Positions 10,290 through 21,933 of a DNA stretch of 64,000 bases are shown piece after piece. The stretch comes from Cordilura impudica (lineage: Eukaryota > Arthropoda > Insecta > Diptera > Scathophagidae). Position 1 is the first letter of the stretch. Each line of letters opens with the position of its first letter. The DNA is taken from positions 123,404,800-123,468,799 of the forward strand of contig OY821518.1 of NCBI GenBank assembly GCA_963682025.1. Reading direction: 5' to 3'. Both the position numbers and the translations under genes were made by a program. The notes under the pieces were generated by a model, which saw only the letters and a program-made list of their open reading frames with translations, was not told where the DNA came from and did not search any database.

Positions 10290-10740
10290 TCAAAAAGACG
10301 AAATAAAAAGTTTCTATTGGCACTTTCTTTGTTCTTTACGGACCTATTTTCATCATATATTGTTTAAGAAGCTAAAGCCATTATGTCAGGCATATTGTAG
10401 TCCCACCATTGCACTTCAATACGTTATGAGCCATCAATCCTCTGGAAATCGAGGAGAACTTAGACCACTTTGTTCCATCCTTTCCGTAGTAAAAACCATT
10501 AGAGTTGGAAGTTTACTGATTTTCGACATTCACTATCTTCTTCGCTTTCGGATGAATCTTCAATTTCGTAGTCAACTTGTAATTCTGTCTCAATATCCGA
10601 AACTTCATCTTCTTTATTATTATCTTCATTTCCATGGACCTGATTCGTTTTCTATATATTTGGCTGTTGCCTCTTCCAATCTTTCAAAATAATTAGGATC
10701 AGATTCGGAAAGTGAGATGTTGCAAACAAAAAGATTCTGC
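10290..10740 (-). pseudogene. piggyBac-like transposase fragment
   Basis: The minus strand gives, in broken frames, an acidic N-terminal stretch (SDPNYFERLEEATAKYIE, then runs of E, D and S) followed by FYYGKDGTKWSKF (near 10490) and a weak SHN-type continuation. YGKDGTKWS after an acidic leader is typical of piggyBac-like transposases. No catalytic domain follows. It lies next to the Transib right end, so the Transib may have inserted in or beside it. It is a fragment with frameshifts. Confidence 0.5.
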
Positions 10741-11989
10741 TTTTTGTATAAAAGCACAAAAAGTACCGTTATAAATTGGTATCACAATCATTAACAGAAA
10801 GAACGCTTTCTGTGCTTTTTTATAAGTTTTGTTTTAATTTTATTAAGTACAGTCTATATATAACCCTGCACGTCCTGGCTAGGCCCTGGTAGTACAAATA
10901 CGAATAGAAATTTCTTGAGAATGATTGCCACGCCCACAGATAAAAATATTTTATTTTTTCCCAACTTTTCTACACAAATTAACTTTACTGAGGAATTCAT
11001 AAAACATTAGCAGTGCCTGTCGATGCTATCTAGGTAAAAAATTAAGAGAAAGTTCAAAAATGCCTCGCGAGGACGTGGTAAGGGTTAAAGTTTGCAATTC
11101 TGCTAAGAAATTTTATGTTTTTAACAAACACTACGAAATTAATTTAAAATTTCAAATGAGAAAACTAATTTGATAATCAGTGTTTCAATGTTTAAGTCGA
11201 CTTTTCAATAAAACTAAATATGATGTGGCACATAAGCTATTAAGGGGGGGAAAGGTTTTAAAAGTTAAAAAAAGTCGTATTTTCATAATTCTTTTTTGAA
11301 GATATGAGTAATGCTGGACTATTTATTTCATATACGCGTTATAGCATAACATTTAAAGAATCTTGGAAAAATTTTCAATTCAAAATTTTAATAAATTTAC
11401 CGGCTGATGTGAAATAAACAAATCGAAATGCGTTTAAAAGGTGACACGTTTCCTAAGGTAGTGACGAAGAGCTTTTTTCAATGTCTTTTTGTTTTGAAAT
11501 GAAAAACATGATTTTTGCTCTAAAATTTCGGGATTTTGTTGTTAAAAAATGGGGAAGAGAATGGAAAATACAAAAAACTCTTCTTGGTTACCTGATAATT
11601 TATGTGCATATATAGTGTGGAAAATTTCAAAAGAATCAGTCGAGTAGTTTTTTGGTTATGACGTTCACGGACTTCGAACATTTATTTGCGAGAAAATCGA
11701 TTTAAAAGTTTTTATAAACTGATTTATATGCGATATACCGTATGAGTTCGGTGGCTGGCAACGCTGTATCTTCTTTAGTTTTACTCCGATTTACTTGAAA
11801 TTTTGGCACCACACTCTCTACATTTTGTACATTCAGAAAAAGGAATGCCAAAAAAAAGGAGTGAGATTGAAAAATCTTGACATACGAGTACATAAAATAT
11901 AATAACAAGGATTATATTAAGGTGTTCAACAAAATATGATTTTAAAAGTTCTAAACACTTGCTTCCGGAAACGCTTACATTAGGAATTT
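10741..11989. other. No gene recognised
   Basis: AT-rich sequence with several short open frames and no recognisable product. The open frame at 11702-11908 (- strand) shows no motif. Probably decayed repeat sequence. Confidence 0.5.
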
Positions 11990-12690
11990 TGAAGTTGTTT
12001 TATCAATTTTTTGAAACAGGTAGTTCATCTCCGGTTAAAATCTTCCATATATTGGGACACCTTTTCTATGCGCTTCAACTCTCTTTTCACAAAAGCATAA
12101 TATCTCTCCAAGAGCCCAACTTCATTCCCTTGGTACAAAAACCAATGGCTGTCTTAACTTAGTGAGTAGATTCCAAATTCGTCGGAAATATGCGGACTTA
12201 TATTGCCTCACGATAGGAAGTAGTCTGCTTTACAAACACTCCTTAATATAAACTTCTGCATATTGCTTGCCATACCAACAACTTATTAGAAACTGCGTCT
12301 GCTTTTGGGTCCAAAATAGTTCGCCGACATTATCTGTAACACTAGTGTGATACAAATTTTAATAGTACATACGTTTTGTTGTCCATTAGTATCTCTTTAT
12401 GAAAGGTGATTTCAATTTACGTGCCTTGTACTTGGCCATTAGTTTTTTGCAGCGTTCCTGTCTTCCAATTTTTGAAATTTCTACGTCCGAACCCTTAGCT
12501 ATCCGGGATGTTTTTCCGCCGGCTGTTTGCTGGCCTTAAAACATCACATGGACCTTTCTTTCCCATCAATGGCCAAAATCTCCTGTTTCTTTCTAATAAC
12601 ATTGGAAGCAGCTTGACAGCAGACCTTGATTGATTCGCCATCATTTGACAGGACAAAGTTGGATTCTGTTGAATATATTTATTAATTTTA
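11990..12690 (-). pseudogene. mariner-superfamily transposase, badly decayed
   Basis: On the minus strand, broken frames give a block resembling KLLVWQAIC, then a YIKECL-SRLLPIVRQYKS block, then FVPRE and a KRVEAHRKGV-like end. This order (LVWQAIC, ECLQKRLLP, FVPKE, then KRELRK) is seen in a group of IS630/Tc1-mariner transposases of insects. There are many stops and frameshifts and no catalytic triad can be confirmed. Assigned by pattern only. Confidence 0.5.
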
Positions 12691-12744
12691 GCATGTTCTT
12701 TTAGTTAGTTACTCATTTTAAACTAACTACAGTTATTTATTTTT

Positions 12745-12836
12745 TTCAAAAACATATAACAACAAAATTTGAGAAACATCTGGGTAATATTTTTGGTTTT
12801 TGATAGATTTAAGGGAAGATCGTGAATACGCTGTAG
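12745..12836 (+). repeat. mini-me-like repeat, internal fragment
   Basis: Matches the middle of the repeat (CAAAATTTGAGAAACATCTG, then TTTTTGATAGATTTAAGGGA, then GAAGATCG). Truncated at both sides; it joins directly to retroelement sequence. Confidence 0.65.
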
Positions 12837-13345
12837 GTGACTTTAATTTGACTGATTTAACTCGGATTATTACTAAAAATTCTGATGATGAATTTCTAAA
12901 CGTAATTTTGGGCCTTTCCCTTTACCAAATAAATGATGTTCATAATTCGGGTGAAAGTTGCTAGATCTTGTGTTTGTTAATGACCGTGATGGTTGCTTTG
13001 TAACTCGTTCGGATCCCATAACTCTACCTAAGGATCTTCATCACCACGCTATTGAAATCACTTCTAATTTGATTTTGGATAGTGAGCCCGAACAACGCTC
13101 TAATGAACATACAGTATGCAAAACCCGTATTCATACCCCCAAAAAATAATCAAAACATCATCATGTACTCAAGAACTAAAACAAAAATTTGTGTCAATTG
13201 TTATTATTGATTTTACCTATAAAATAAAAAACAAAACTGCAAATTTGTTTTTATCTAGCTCATATATTCAACGGTGGCGTATTATTATTATTATGTTTAA
13301 CAAAATCCGTATACGTACAGTACAGAACAACAAATGTGAATAAAG

Positions 13346-14905
13346 CAAGGTTCAGAAAATACACACATGAAACACACAATGTTCTGTTCAAAAGCAGCCA
13401 ACACATATCTATATTTTCATATCAATTATGTGCGTTTCTAAATTTTCAATGGTGCCCAACACAACACATGACTGTGTTCGTTTTAATATTTCGTTATTTA
13501 GACGAACATTTTTGTATCACGTACTTTATGTTTCGATCACACATAAACCACACATATTGGAGTGTTGCTTTATTTGAAGTTCGTGTTCTGGTACGTGTAC
13601 TGAAAAAAAAAAACAGAACATGTACAATAAACACGTTCGAGTTCAGTTATATTTTAAATCGTGTTGTGGCTCGTGTACTAAGAAAAAACAGAACATGTAC
13701 AATAAACGAGTTCGAGTTCAGTTATATTTTAAGTCATGTTCAGGCTCGTGTACTAAGAAAAAATAGAACATGTACAATAAACAGGTTCGAGTTCAGTTAA
13801 ATTTTAAATTCGTGTTCTGGTTCTTGTACTACGAAAAATTGAAACATCAATTCGTGATCTGATACACCCCGATAAAAACGACAACAATTGTTTCAACCAA
13901 ATTTTTTAAAATTTTATTGACCTTTTTTTATGACTTACGTTGCAAATTGTTTACAATTGTCAAATATTTTAAAATTTTGTTGGCCATTTTTTTGTGATTT
14001 ACGTTGAAATTATTTACAATTGTTTTTATTGATTAAATCTTTCTTGCAGGTTTCAATCAGACATGTAAATTTTTTCGTTTCGCTATTAAAAGTTGCGTAT
14101 TTTTTTAGCAAAACTTATTTCTGTTATTGCTTTCAAATTGTTTTAATTTTCACAAAATATTTGCAATTTACACAATAACACAGTACACTTATAGATCACG
14201 ATGTAATGAAAACTGAACCGCTTTTAATGAATAAATGACGCACGCACTCGCTATTTATTGCAAAATCAATTGCGTGAAATTGTAACGTAAATCATAAAAA
14301 AGGGACAATAAAATACGAAAATATTTTTTTTGGGTTTTTTTATTGACACTCATTGTGTTTTTATGCAAAAAATCCCAAAAAATCATTGAGAAAAGGATTG
14401 TTCATTGACACTAATTGGTTCGCAGATTAAGGGTGGGTGATTGTGTTTTTTATGATGCAAAAGTTGTTTGTGTCTAAAGTTATTTGTTACCAAAAAAAAA
14501 AAATGTTTGCAAAAGATCCTAACAACCAACAAGTCTGTCTTTTATGCCGCAAAATTTGGTTTTTTGTCTATGACACTAATCGGTTGCGAAAATGTGGTTG
14601 GGTAATGCAAAAAAACCTAACAGTACACGTACCAGAACACGAACTTCAAATAAAGCAACACTCCAATATGTGTGGTTTATGTGTGATCGAAAACAAAAAG
14701 TACGTGATACAAAAATGTTCGTGTAAATAACGAAATATTAAAACGAACACAGTCATGATAGTGTTGGGCACCGTAGAAAATTTAGAAACACACATAATTG
14801 ATATGAAGCTAAAAATATGTGTGTGTTGGTCTAAATTATGTTTGTTTACATATATGTGCGAGTTTTTTATTCATTGTGTGTTTTTTTCTGAACTCTGAAA
14901 TAAAG
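13346..14905. mobile_element. Foldback-like element, copy 1
   Basis: It has long imperfect inverted repeats: about 13346-13605 mirrors about 14615-14905. Shared words include GGTTCAGAAAA at the tip, CCCAACAC near 13455 and GTGTTGGGC near 14761, and GAACACGAACTTCAAATAAA against TTTATTTGAAGTTCGTGTTC. Both tips read (G/A)GTTCAGAAAA inward. Possible 9-bp target duplication AATAAAGCA/AATAAAGTA. Inside are 75-bp tandem repeats and no coding sequence I recognise. The short open frames in it are repeat artefacts. Confidence 0.75.
13590..13850 (+). repeat. 75-bp tandem repeats inside the foldback-like element
   Basis: GAACATGTACAATAAAC recurs at about 13615, 13690 and 13765; each unit continues GTTCGAGTTCAGTTATATTT and ends GTGTACTAAGAAAAA. 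About 3.3 units. Confidence 0.9.
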
Positions 14906-14943
14906 TAAAAAATAAAGTATTGTAAATAATATAATTAATATTT

Positions 14944-15627
14944 TGTTGGATATCCCTTTTGCTTAAGAACCTCATTTAGTCACCTTGGTATCGGTTCAAC
15001 TAGTTTATTGGTTATCGTTGGTGATAATTTGGCCCATTCTTCCTTCAACGCGTTTTTTAAGTCCTTTACGTTTCTAATATCATAATATTTCAAATATCTC
15101 TTGAAAATCGAGCATAAATTCTCAATAGGGTTTATATCCTGTGGAGTTTTAAGGTATTTTGGACAGTTGTATAATATCCATGTTCCTGTATCTAGTGATG
15201 TGTGTTTGGGATCATTGTCCTGTTGGAATTTGAAATCCCAAGGATATCCCAATTTTTCTGCGCTTTGCTTTAAATTGCTCTTTAAAATGTTGATATAATC
15301 CTTCGAAGTAGTTATTCCATTTATAGAATGAAGATTTCCTACCCCTGCTGCCGCAAAACATGCCCACACCATCAACGAGCCTCCACCGTGTTTAAGTGTA
15401 GGGAGAAGGTTATGCCTAAATAGACTCGTGCTTTGCTCACGCTAAATTTTCACAAGTCCATCAGATGTTTTAATGTTGAATTTGCATTCATCTGAGAAAA
15501 TAATCCTTTTTAAAATGAGCCGATTCACAAACCGACACTTTTTTGGTTTATTATTATTGTGAATGAAAAAAAAACTCATTAACAAACTCATTAACAAATT
15601 AAATAAACACACACATAGCATATGCAT
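14944..15627 (-). pseudogene. Tc1-like transposase, C-terminal two thirds
   Basis: The minus strand gives FSDECKFNI (first catalytic Asp, near 15490), HGGGSLMVWACFA (near 15380), FQQDNDPKHTS (second Asp, near 15210) and PQDINPIENLCSIFK (third acidic residue, E of IEN, near 15120), then a KLSPTITNKLVEPIPR end; a stop sits inside the final LNEVLKQKGYP stretch. This is the DDE order of Tc1-like transposases. The N-terminal DNA-binding part is not recognisable, and there are stops and at least one frameshift. The foldback-like element sits just beyond its 3' end. Confidence 0.85.
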
Positions 15628-15860
15628 AGTTTTATGTAGGTGTTAGTAGCAACTGTAAATTCAATTTACGCAAAATTAAGAAAAAAAAAAATTAAAAACC
15701 TGTATATCTGGTGAACATCTAAAAAGAAATACCTTTCATATAATATACGCTTCGTCAAAATCGGGATAAACGGTAGAACAAAACGTCGGTCACAAGAATT
15801 CGTCTAGCCTATCAATATTATAGATACGCCACCTATCGTTGCATATATGAGCTAGGTAAA
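15595..15860. repeat. Dispersed repeat shared with 62445-62590
   Basis: Both places carry ATAAACACACACATAG, ATATG, a GTCAAAATCGG motif, TCGGTCACAAGAA and AATATTATAGAT in the same order. Boundaries unclear. Here it occupies the place where the Tc1-like transposase N-terminus should be. Confidence 0.6.
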
Positions 15861-18800
15861 AACATATTTGCATTTTTTTTTTTTTATTTTATAAGTAAAA
15901 TAAATAATAACAATTGATTCAGATTTTTGTTTTCGTTTGTGAGTAAATTACATTTCTTTAATTTTTTCTTGGGCGTAAGAATACGGGTTTTGCATACTAT
16001 ATGTTTTGCTTAAAAAAAACTAATTATGATGCACATAATAATCTAATTTCAAACACCAATTGGAATACTCTGTTCTTTCCTTATGATGCCAGCTCAAGCT
16101 CATTCGATAGAATGCTCGAGCACGTTTATAAAACTATTAACACTTATATGGATAAATTTTTACCAAAGGAAACTATTTATAAACATGGACTAACAAACAA
16201 TTATTTAATCTTAAAAATGTAAAGAACAAGACATACAAAAAATATAGAAAATCTGGGTAGCTTGATGATTGTAAAAAATGCTCTGTCAGTCGTGCGGAAT
16301 ACAATATTCTCACCCATAATTTGTACTAAAGTTATTTAGAAAAATTTTAAAATATTTTTATAAGGGCTCCGAAATTTTTGTGAATTCGAAAAGAAAATGT
16401 AGTGGTTATCCATCTGTAATGAAACTTTGTTGACTTGAATCTGGTCATTCAAGTTATTCAAACGATCAATACGACGACTGCAAAGAATACCCATATCCAA
16501 CCTGTTTCCTTTATACAGATAATTTCGACATTTTCAAAAGTCTTAAAAAATTAAAGGTTTCATATAATTAGATGGCGTACCTAGCTATATCCTGAGAAAT
16601 TTGCTTCATTTTAGCTAATCCTTTAGCCATTTTGTATAATGCAACAATAAAATATGGATACTTTCCAAAGGTCTGGAGAGATTCTTTTGTAATCCAGCTT
16701 AATTATAGATGTATTGCCAAACTGAGTGGATTTTTAAAATATATTTGAAAAATTTATTACTGATGTCCCATATCACTATGCTTCACCGATATTGTCACCA
16801 GCTCAACACGGCTTGCGGAAGGGCTGTTCTACTACTTCAAATGTGCTTCATTTTACAACTTTAATTAGTAAGAGCTTTGTGCATAGAAAACAAACTGATA
16901 CTGTTTACGCCAGGCATTTTACAAGGTAAACCATCGACTGTTACTTTTAAAGTTAGATTTACTTGGATTATCACCTCTCAGTTAAAATTGGATATAATCA
17001 CATCTCAAGGATCGAAAGCGAAGTGTACGATTTAAAAATAAAATCTCTATTTTACCTGCACTTCTGGCGTTCATCAAGTCTGCCATTTATACTACTGGAG
17101 ACACACATTTATGAAGACAAAATAGAAAGTTTCAAAAATTTTTTTACGGGCTATAATACATATTGGAAACCAGCATTTAGAAGCATTAGATTTGGAAGAG
17201 CTAGTGGCGGTAGAGTTTATGGAACAAAATTAGCATTAAAAACAAGAAATATAAATTGTATTTTTAATACAGAAAAAGAAATTGAATCTATTATAATAAA
17301 AATAAATAATGCAGATATTAATGTTATTACCATTGTATCTTAGAGCAGCAACATGAATGATGAGTTTGAAAGATTGAGACGATATTTTACAAGCGGGGAT
17401 ATTATAAATCCAATTATAATGGGAGATCTCAATATAAGAATAGGCAAAACCCAACAAATGCTAGATGAATTTTTACGAACAACGTTCAGTGCTGGTCTTC
17501 TAGCAGGATGCATAAATTAATGCTAGGGGCAGATTGCTTAATGAATTTTGCCAATATTTTGACCTATATATAGCCAATGGGTGTACTAAAGGGACGAGAT
17601 GGGTAATTTTACTTTCATCAGTGGTGCAGGCGAATCAGTATATGATATAATTAAAATATATAGATAATTTTATTGTTGATGAAGAAATTTGGTCCGACCA
17701 TATGCCAATAAAATTAACCCTCAGTATAATAAATAATAACAACGAAAATACCACAATGAATTTATAACCTTAACTTAAATGGAATGAAAGAAAAGTCGAA
17801 AACTATAAACATCAATTGGATCAATAACTTAATATCTTTAAACAACAGCAAGAAATTCTAGGATTGGCAAGTTTAACAGGTATTATATGTCGAGCAAATC
17901 CCACTACATTCAAAGTAGTAAAACAAATTCAAACGGAAAACCGGTGGTTTAATTTCAAATATTTAAAAGCCAGAAAAAAGGGATTTGAAGCCCTTAGAAA
18001 ATACAGACAAAACTCTACAATGGAAAATAAACTGAAATATCTTAAAGACAATCGTAAATTTAAAGAATTGTGTGAAGAAAGCAAAACTTCATACTACAAA
18101 AGACTTGAAATGAAAATAAATTCAGTTGAAAATAGTAAAGGCTGGTGGAATGTCGTGAAAGAATTAAGGCAAATAGATAGATAAAAAAAAGTAATGGAAT
18201 ATCTGCGTCTGATTTCAAAAACCATTTTTCTACACCACTAAACTCTTCTAAAACCTCAAACGATTTTCAATATGCGCCTGAAGCCAAATATTCGTTGACA
18301 AAAGCTATATATAATAAGGCACCAGGAAAGGATCGAGTATCGTATGAGTTTTTAAAAAATGCTGCAGATACATATGTTTAGAGAGGAACTGGCGAATTCG
18401 TATAATATAATTTTTGAAAGTGCTAAATTAGATGAAAAGTTCATATCTAGCATAATTTTCCCTATTTTCAAAAAAGACGATAGGGAATTAACAACCAATT
18501 ATCGCGGTATATCCTTTATGAATGCCATTGCTAAAGTAATGATGGGAATTCTGAATAACAGATTTAATAAGTGGCTGGATAAATATAACGTAACCACAGA
18601 ATTCCAAGCTGGATTCCGACATGGATACTCTACATCAGACAACATATATAATTTAGCTGCAATTGCAAACATTAGACTTAAAGAGAATCGTAAACTATAT
18701 GCTTTCTTTGTTAATTTCGAGAAAATCCATGATATATAAACTACAAAACAAAGGTATACCAAAAAAAAAGGTCAATATGATTGAAACTATTTATAGCAAA

Positions 18801-19471
18801 ACAACTTTTAATGTCTGGACGGGAGAAGAATTTTCCGAAAAGTTTGATACTGATTCAGGCGTAAAACTAGGATGCCTTTTATCACCAACACTTTTTTCAT
18901 TATACTTGAATGATCTACACAATTATATAAAAGGAGGAGTGTATATTGATAATATAAATGTAAGATTGTTATTGTATGCTGATGATATCGTTATTTTAGC
19001 AGAAGAGATTTAGATTATGCGAGCGATGATCAATAAACTTGAATTTTATTGTGCAACATGGAACCTGGAGGTTAATATGAGCATATCTCAAAGAAGGCAG
19101 AATTTCTGCAACTGAAAGTTTTATGATTAATGGAAAACCAATACAAATTGTATATGTACACTTATTTAGGAGTAACATTCACACCAAAAGTATCATTCAG
19201 CAAACACCTTGATAAGATAAACTTATTGGCAAAAAACATCATTAATACCACATGGAATAGCTTTCTAAATAAAAAAGGAGATTTGTTTGAAAGCCAGTTG
19301 GAATCTTTTACAATCCGTATGCAGATTTATCAAGTCATATGTTGCCCAAATTTGGGGTTTCACACTGTTTGATTATGTTGACAAATTACAACGATTCTTC
19401 ATAAAAAAGTTTTGAAATTACCAACATTTACACCAACGTATATATTTATGCTGGAAACAGGCATAGTCATA

Positions 19472-20716
19472 CACTTCGCTTCACAGGAATAGGTGCAGTG
19501 ATTTAGCAATCAATTTAAGCTTCCAGCTCTGAAGATAATTCATGGAGAGGATTGTTTTGTACTTTTTAGTAAAGGTTTAACAATTGAGAAAAAGAGTATA
19601 AACAATGAAAAGTCGAAAGAGTTCCGTTAGATTTAATCTGTGCTTCTTTTTATAATTATTAAAAAAAAATAAGAATTATTTTTGCGTCACTTGAATAGGT
19701 GCATATTGAAAAAAAGCATAAAACAGCAAAAAAAAATTTTAAAAAATTAAAAAAAAACACGAAAAAATAAAGTTTTGTTAGTTAATTTTATTTTTTATTA
19801 AATTTTAATAATGTGTGCTTCCGCCTTTCGACAAAATTATCTCATAAATTCTATTTGGAAGGGAGTCATAGAGTTGCGATAAATATTGCAAGGAAATCTG
19901 CGACCATGCCGATTTTATTGCAGCAGTTAAAGTTTCTCGGTCATTAAATTGTCTTCCAGACTCGTACACTTTCCGAGGCAACCATCCCCACACGTTTTAC
20001 ATTATATTTAAGTTCGGGAAGTATGGTGGCCATGGCAGCAGTTCAACATTTTGCTCGCTAATCCACGTTTTAATAATCCTTGCTGTGTGGATAGGAGCAT
20101 TATCCCCGTTGGAAAGTCCATGGGATGGGTCCAAACAAGTCTTGAAATTTTGGGAACGCCGTTTGTAGAATAGATTGGTAGGAATTTGCTGTCATTTTCG
20201 TGGTTTGAAATTCCAAGTCTATGACTCCATAGTACGTAATCGCGCCCCAGACCATAAAACCACCTACTCGACTATGGCGACGGGCTAAAAATTGTTCTTC
20301 CTTCCTCAAATCATGGAAATTGTAGTTAGAACCATCGGGCCCATCAAAATTGAACTTATTTTCATCTGATAAAACTACTTCATTCCACTCACTCTTCCAA
20401 GTCATGTGTTCTTTGCAGAAATTCAACCGTAGTTCCTTACGTTGCTGGTTTAATGGTGGTTTTTTATGCAATTTAATTCGTATATTAAGTGTTCTGCTGC
20501 ATTTATTATCCTTATTATTGTAGAAACACTAGCACTGGAACCACTTTTTGTTTTAATTTTTGCAACAGAGTCACTAGAATTTGAGGCTATTCTTAGAATA
20601 TTTCACCTTTCCGCAACTGTTGTGGCCATTGTTTGCCTTCCCAAAACAATTATCTTGAGAGCAGGAAGCTTAAATTGATTGCTAAATCACTGCACCTATT
20701 CATGTGAAGCGAAGTG
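19472..20716 (-). mobile_element. Tc3-like DNA transposon
   Basis: 1245 bp with TIRs of about 68 bp that differ at about three positions (left starts CACTTCGCTTCACAGGAATA; right, read inward, CACTTCGCTTCACATGAATA). TA target duplications are at 19470-19471 and 20717-20718. An extra CACTTGAATAGGTGCA copy near 19690, inside the left end, resembles the double binding site seen in Tc3 ends. It carries a broken transposase on the minus strand. Confidence 0.9.
19805..20629 (-). pseudogene. Tc3-like transposase, broken
   Basis: The best start is the ATG at 20629 (MATTVAER, followed by a stop and then a helix-turn-helix-like SSASVSTIIRIINAAEH). It continues with a KKPPLNQQRKELRLNFC block, VVLSDENKFNFDGPDG (first Asp, near 20370) and GGFMVWGAI (near 20250). 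A broken region near 20110 holds the second Asp, then PWPPYFPNLN followed by NVWGW, where the catalytic Glu codon is a stop (near 19998). The gene ends KGGSTHY. The lesions include at least two stops and one frameshift, so no active enzyme is made. Confidence 0.85.
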
Positions 20717-21232
20717 TATGTATACCTTGGACCTGCATCTAACACACATCGTAAAAACACTCTTCACTTATAATGACCACCGTCTTCCAACTCAACTTAC
20801 AAGAAAAACTTATATAAAAACAATTATTTTGCTTTAATTTCATAGGCAAACTATGCAGAGACTAAAATACAACTAGAATCGAAGAATGTTCCACGAGAGA
20901 AGGATAGGAGTTTTTAAGAGAAGAACTTTTAACAACTTTAAAAATAAAATAAAGGACAATTGTACTCCAGAGAACATCTGAAACAACCCGCTTTTATAGC
21001 AAATTAAATTATGAAAATAAACAATTGCATTTTGAAAATATTGCAAATGTTAATATAATAAGCTGTATTTTTAAAGCGCGACGTGATCTAATTGAACTGA
21101 ATGCCACAAGATTCCAATAACATAGACCTCGAATGTGGTCTTTATGTAAGCTTCAAGTTCCTGGAACCCTTGTCCATTTTGTAGCCATTTACCCTATTCT
21201 TCGTCATATACGATTTAGATGTTTCAGTAAAG

Positions 21233-21697
21233 TGCAGAGTTCTGAAAAAAACACACACTGAATAAAAAACTCGTACATATATGTAAACAAACATAACTTA
21301 GACCAACAAACACATATTTTTATTTTCATACCAATTATGTTTGTTTTTAAATTTTCTTCGGTGCCCAACACAACCATGACTGTGTTCGTTTTAATATTTC
21401 GTTATTTACACGAACATTTTTGTATCACATACTTTTTGTTTCAATCACACATAAAGCACACATTTTTGAGTGTTGCTTTATTTGAAGTTCATGTTCTGGT
21501 AAGTGTACTGAAAAAAAAAATACAGAACATGTACAATAAACAGGTTCGAGTTCAGTTATATTTTAAGTCGTGTTATGGCTCGTGTAGTGAGAAAAAACAG
21601 AACATGTACAATAAACAGGTTCGAGTTCAGTTATATTATAAACACGACTTTTGCACAGAACATTGTGTTCTTCATGTGTGTATTTTCTGAACCTTGG
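21233..21697. mobile_element. Foldback-like element, short copy 2
   Basis: Same family as 13346-14905: left tip GAGTTCTGAAAAAAACACAC, then the CAACCATGACTGTGTTCG and GTGTTGCTTTATTTGAAG blocks, two 75-bp tandem units, and right tip GTGTGTATTTTCTGAACC. It is inserted in the C-terminal coding part of the second retroelement. Mostly one arm and the tandem units are retained. I did not find a clear target duplication. Confidence 0.8.
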
Positions 21698-21933
21698 TAA
21701 ATTGTCATTAACAGAGGAGGAAGTAATAACCATTTTGGAAAAATGTAACTCACTACATAATATATGCTATAGCGTATAGAAGAGAATTAATAGCTGAATT
21801 TAATGAGAAATAAATTTAAAATAAGCAAAAAGTTTGTAAAAAAAATAGTTATTTTTTTCCTTTTGATATCACCGACTGACGACAAAATGTCATAGCCGTA
21901 TGTTCCTTTATTATGTATTCATTTATTAATACA

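Larger units (their letters stand above)
13112..15999 (-). mobile_element. Tc1-like transposon, itself split by a foldback-like element
   Basis: TIRs are at 13112-13145 and about 15965-15999: the left starts CAGTATGCAAAACCCGTATT, the right (read inward) TAGTATGCAAAACCCGTATT. Flanking TA target duplications are at 13110-13111 and 16000-16001. Removing the foldback-like insert (about 1.56 kb) leaves about 1.3 kb, a normal Tc1 size. The decayed transposase at 14944-15627 lies inside in the minus orientation. Confidence 0.8.
12842..16985 (+). mobile_element. Jockey-like non-LTR retroelement fragment, split by a Tc1-like element
   Basis: The left part (12842-13111) encodes the end of an endonuclease domain (GDFNLTDLTR, QINDVHNSGES, DLVFVNDRDG, LPKDLHHHAIEIT). 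The right part (16000-16985) encodes the linker (FCLKKTNYDAHNN, NTNWNTLFFP) and a decayed start of the reverse transcriptase (QHGLRKGCSTTSNVL, HRKQTDTVYA near 16800-16910). It is the same family as the element at 41575-44992 by similar linker and RT blocks. Joining the two parts with a single TA keeps one reading frame across the junction, so the Tc1-like insertion site is exact. Stops and frameshifts after 16220 show it is dead. Confidence 0.8.
16985..21850 (+). mobile_element. Second non-LTR retroelement, decayed, with two insertions
   Basis: Order on the plus strand: endonuclease remnants (SIRFGRASGGRVYGTKLAL near 17200; MGDLNIRIGKTQ near 17425), a linker (17864-18184), and reverse transcriptase blocks (IIFPIFKKDDRELTTNYRGI near 18455; TEFQAGFRHGYSTSDN near 18600; SGVKLGCLLSPTLFSLYLND near 18855; LLYADDIVILAEE near 18970). 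A C-terminal zinc-finger-like end is split by a foldback-like copy, resuming near 21700 with LSLTEEEVITILE. The YADD catalytic box is intact, but domain A reads NFEKIHDI instead of an FxKAFD type. Many frameshifts. The style suggests the I/Loa side of non-LTR elements; clade not settled. A Tc3-like element is inserted at 19470. Confidence 0.75.

Noticed and set aside
13336..13800. 154-codon open frame with RTCTIN repeats
   Set aside because: It lies in the foldback-like arm and its 75-bp tandem units; no protein family is recognisable.
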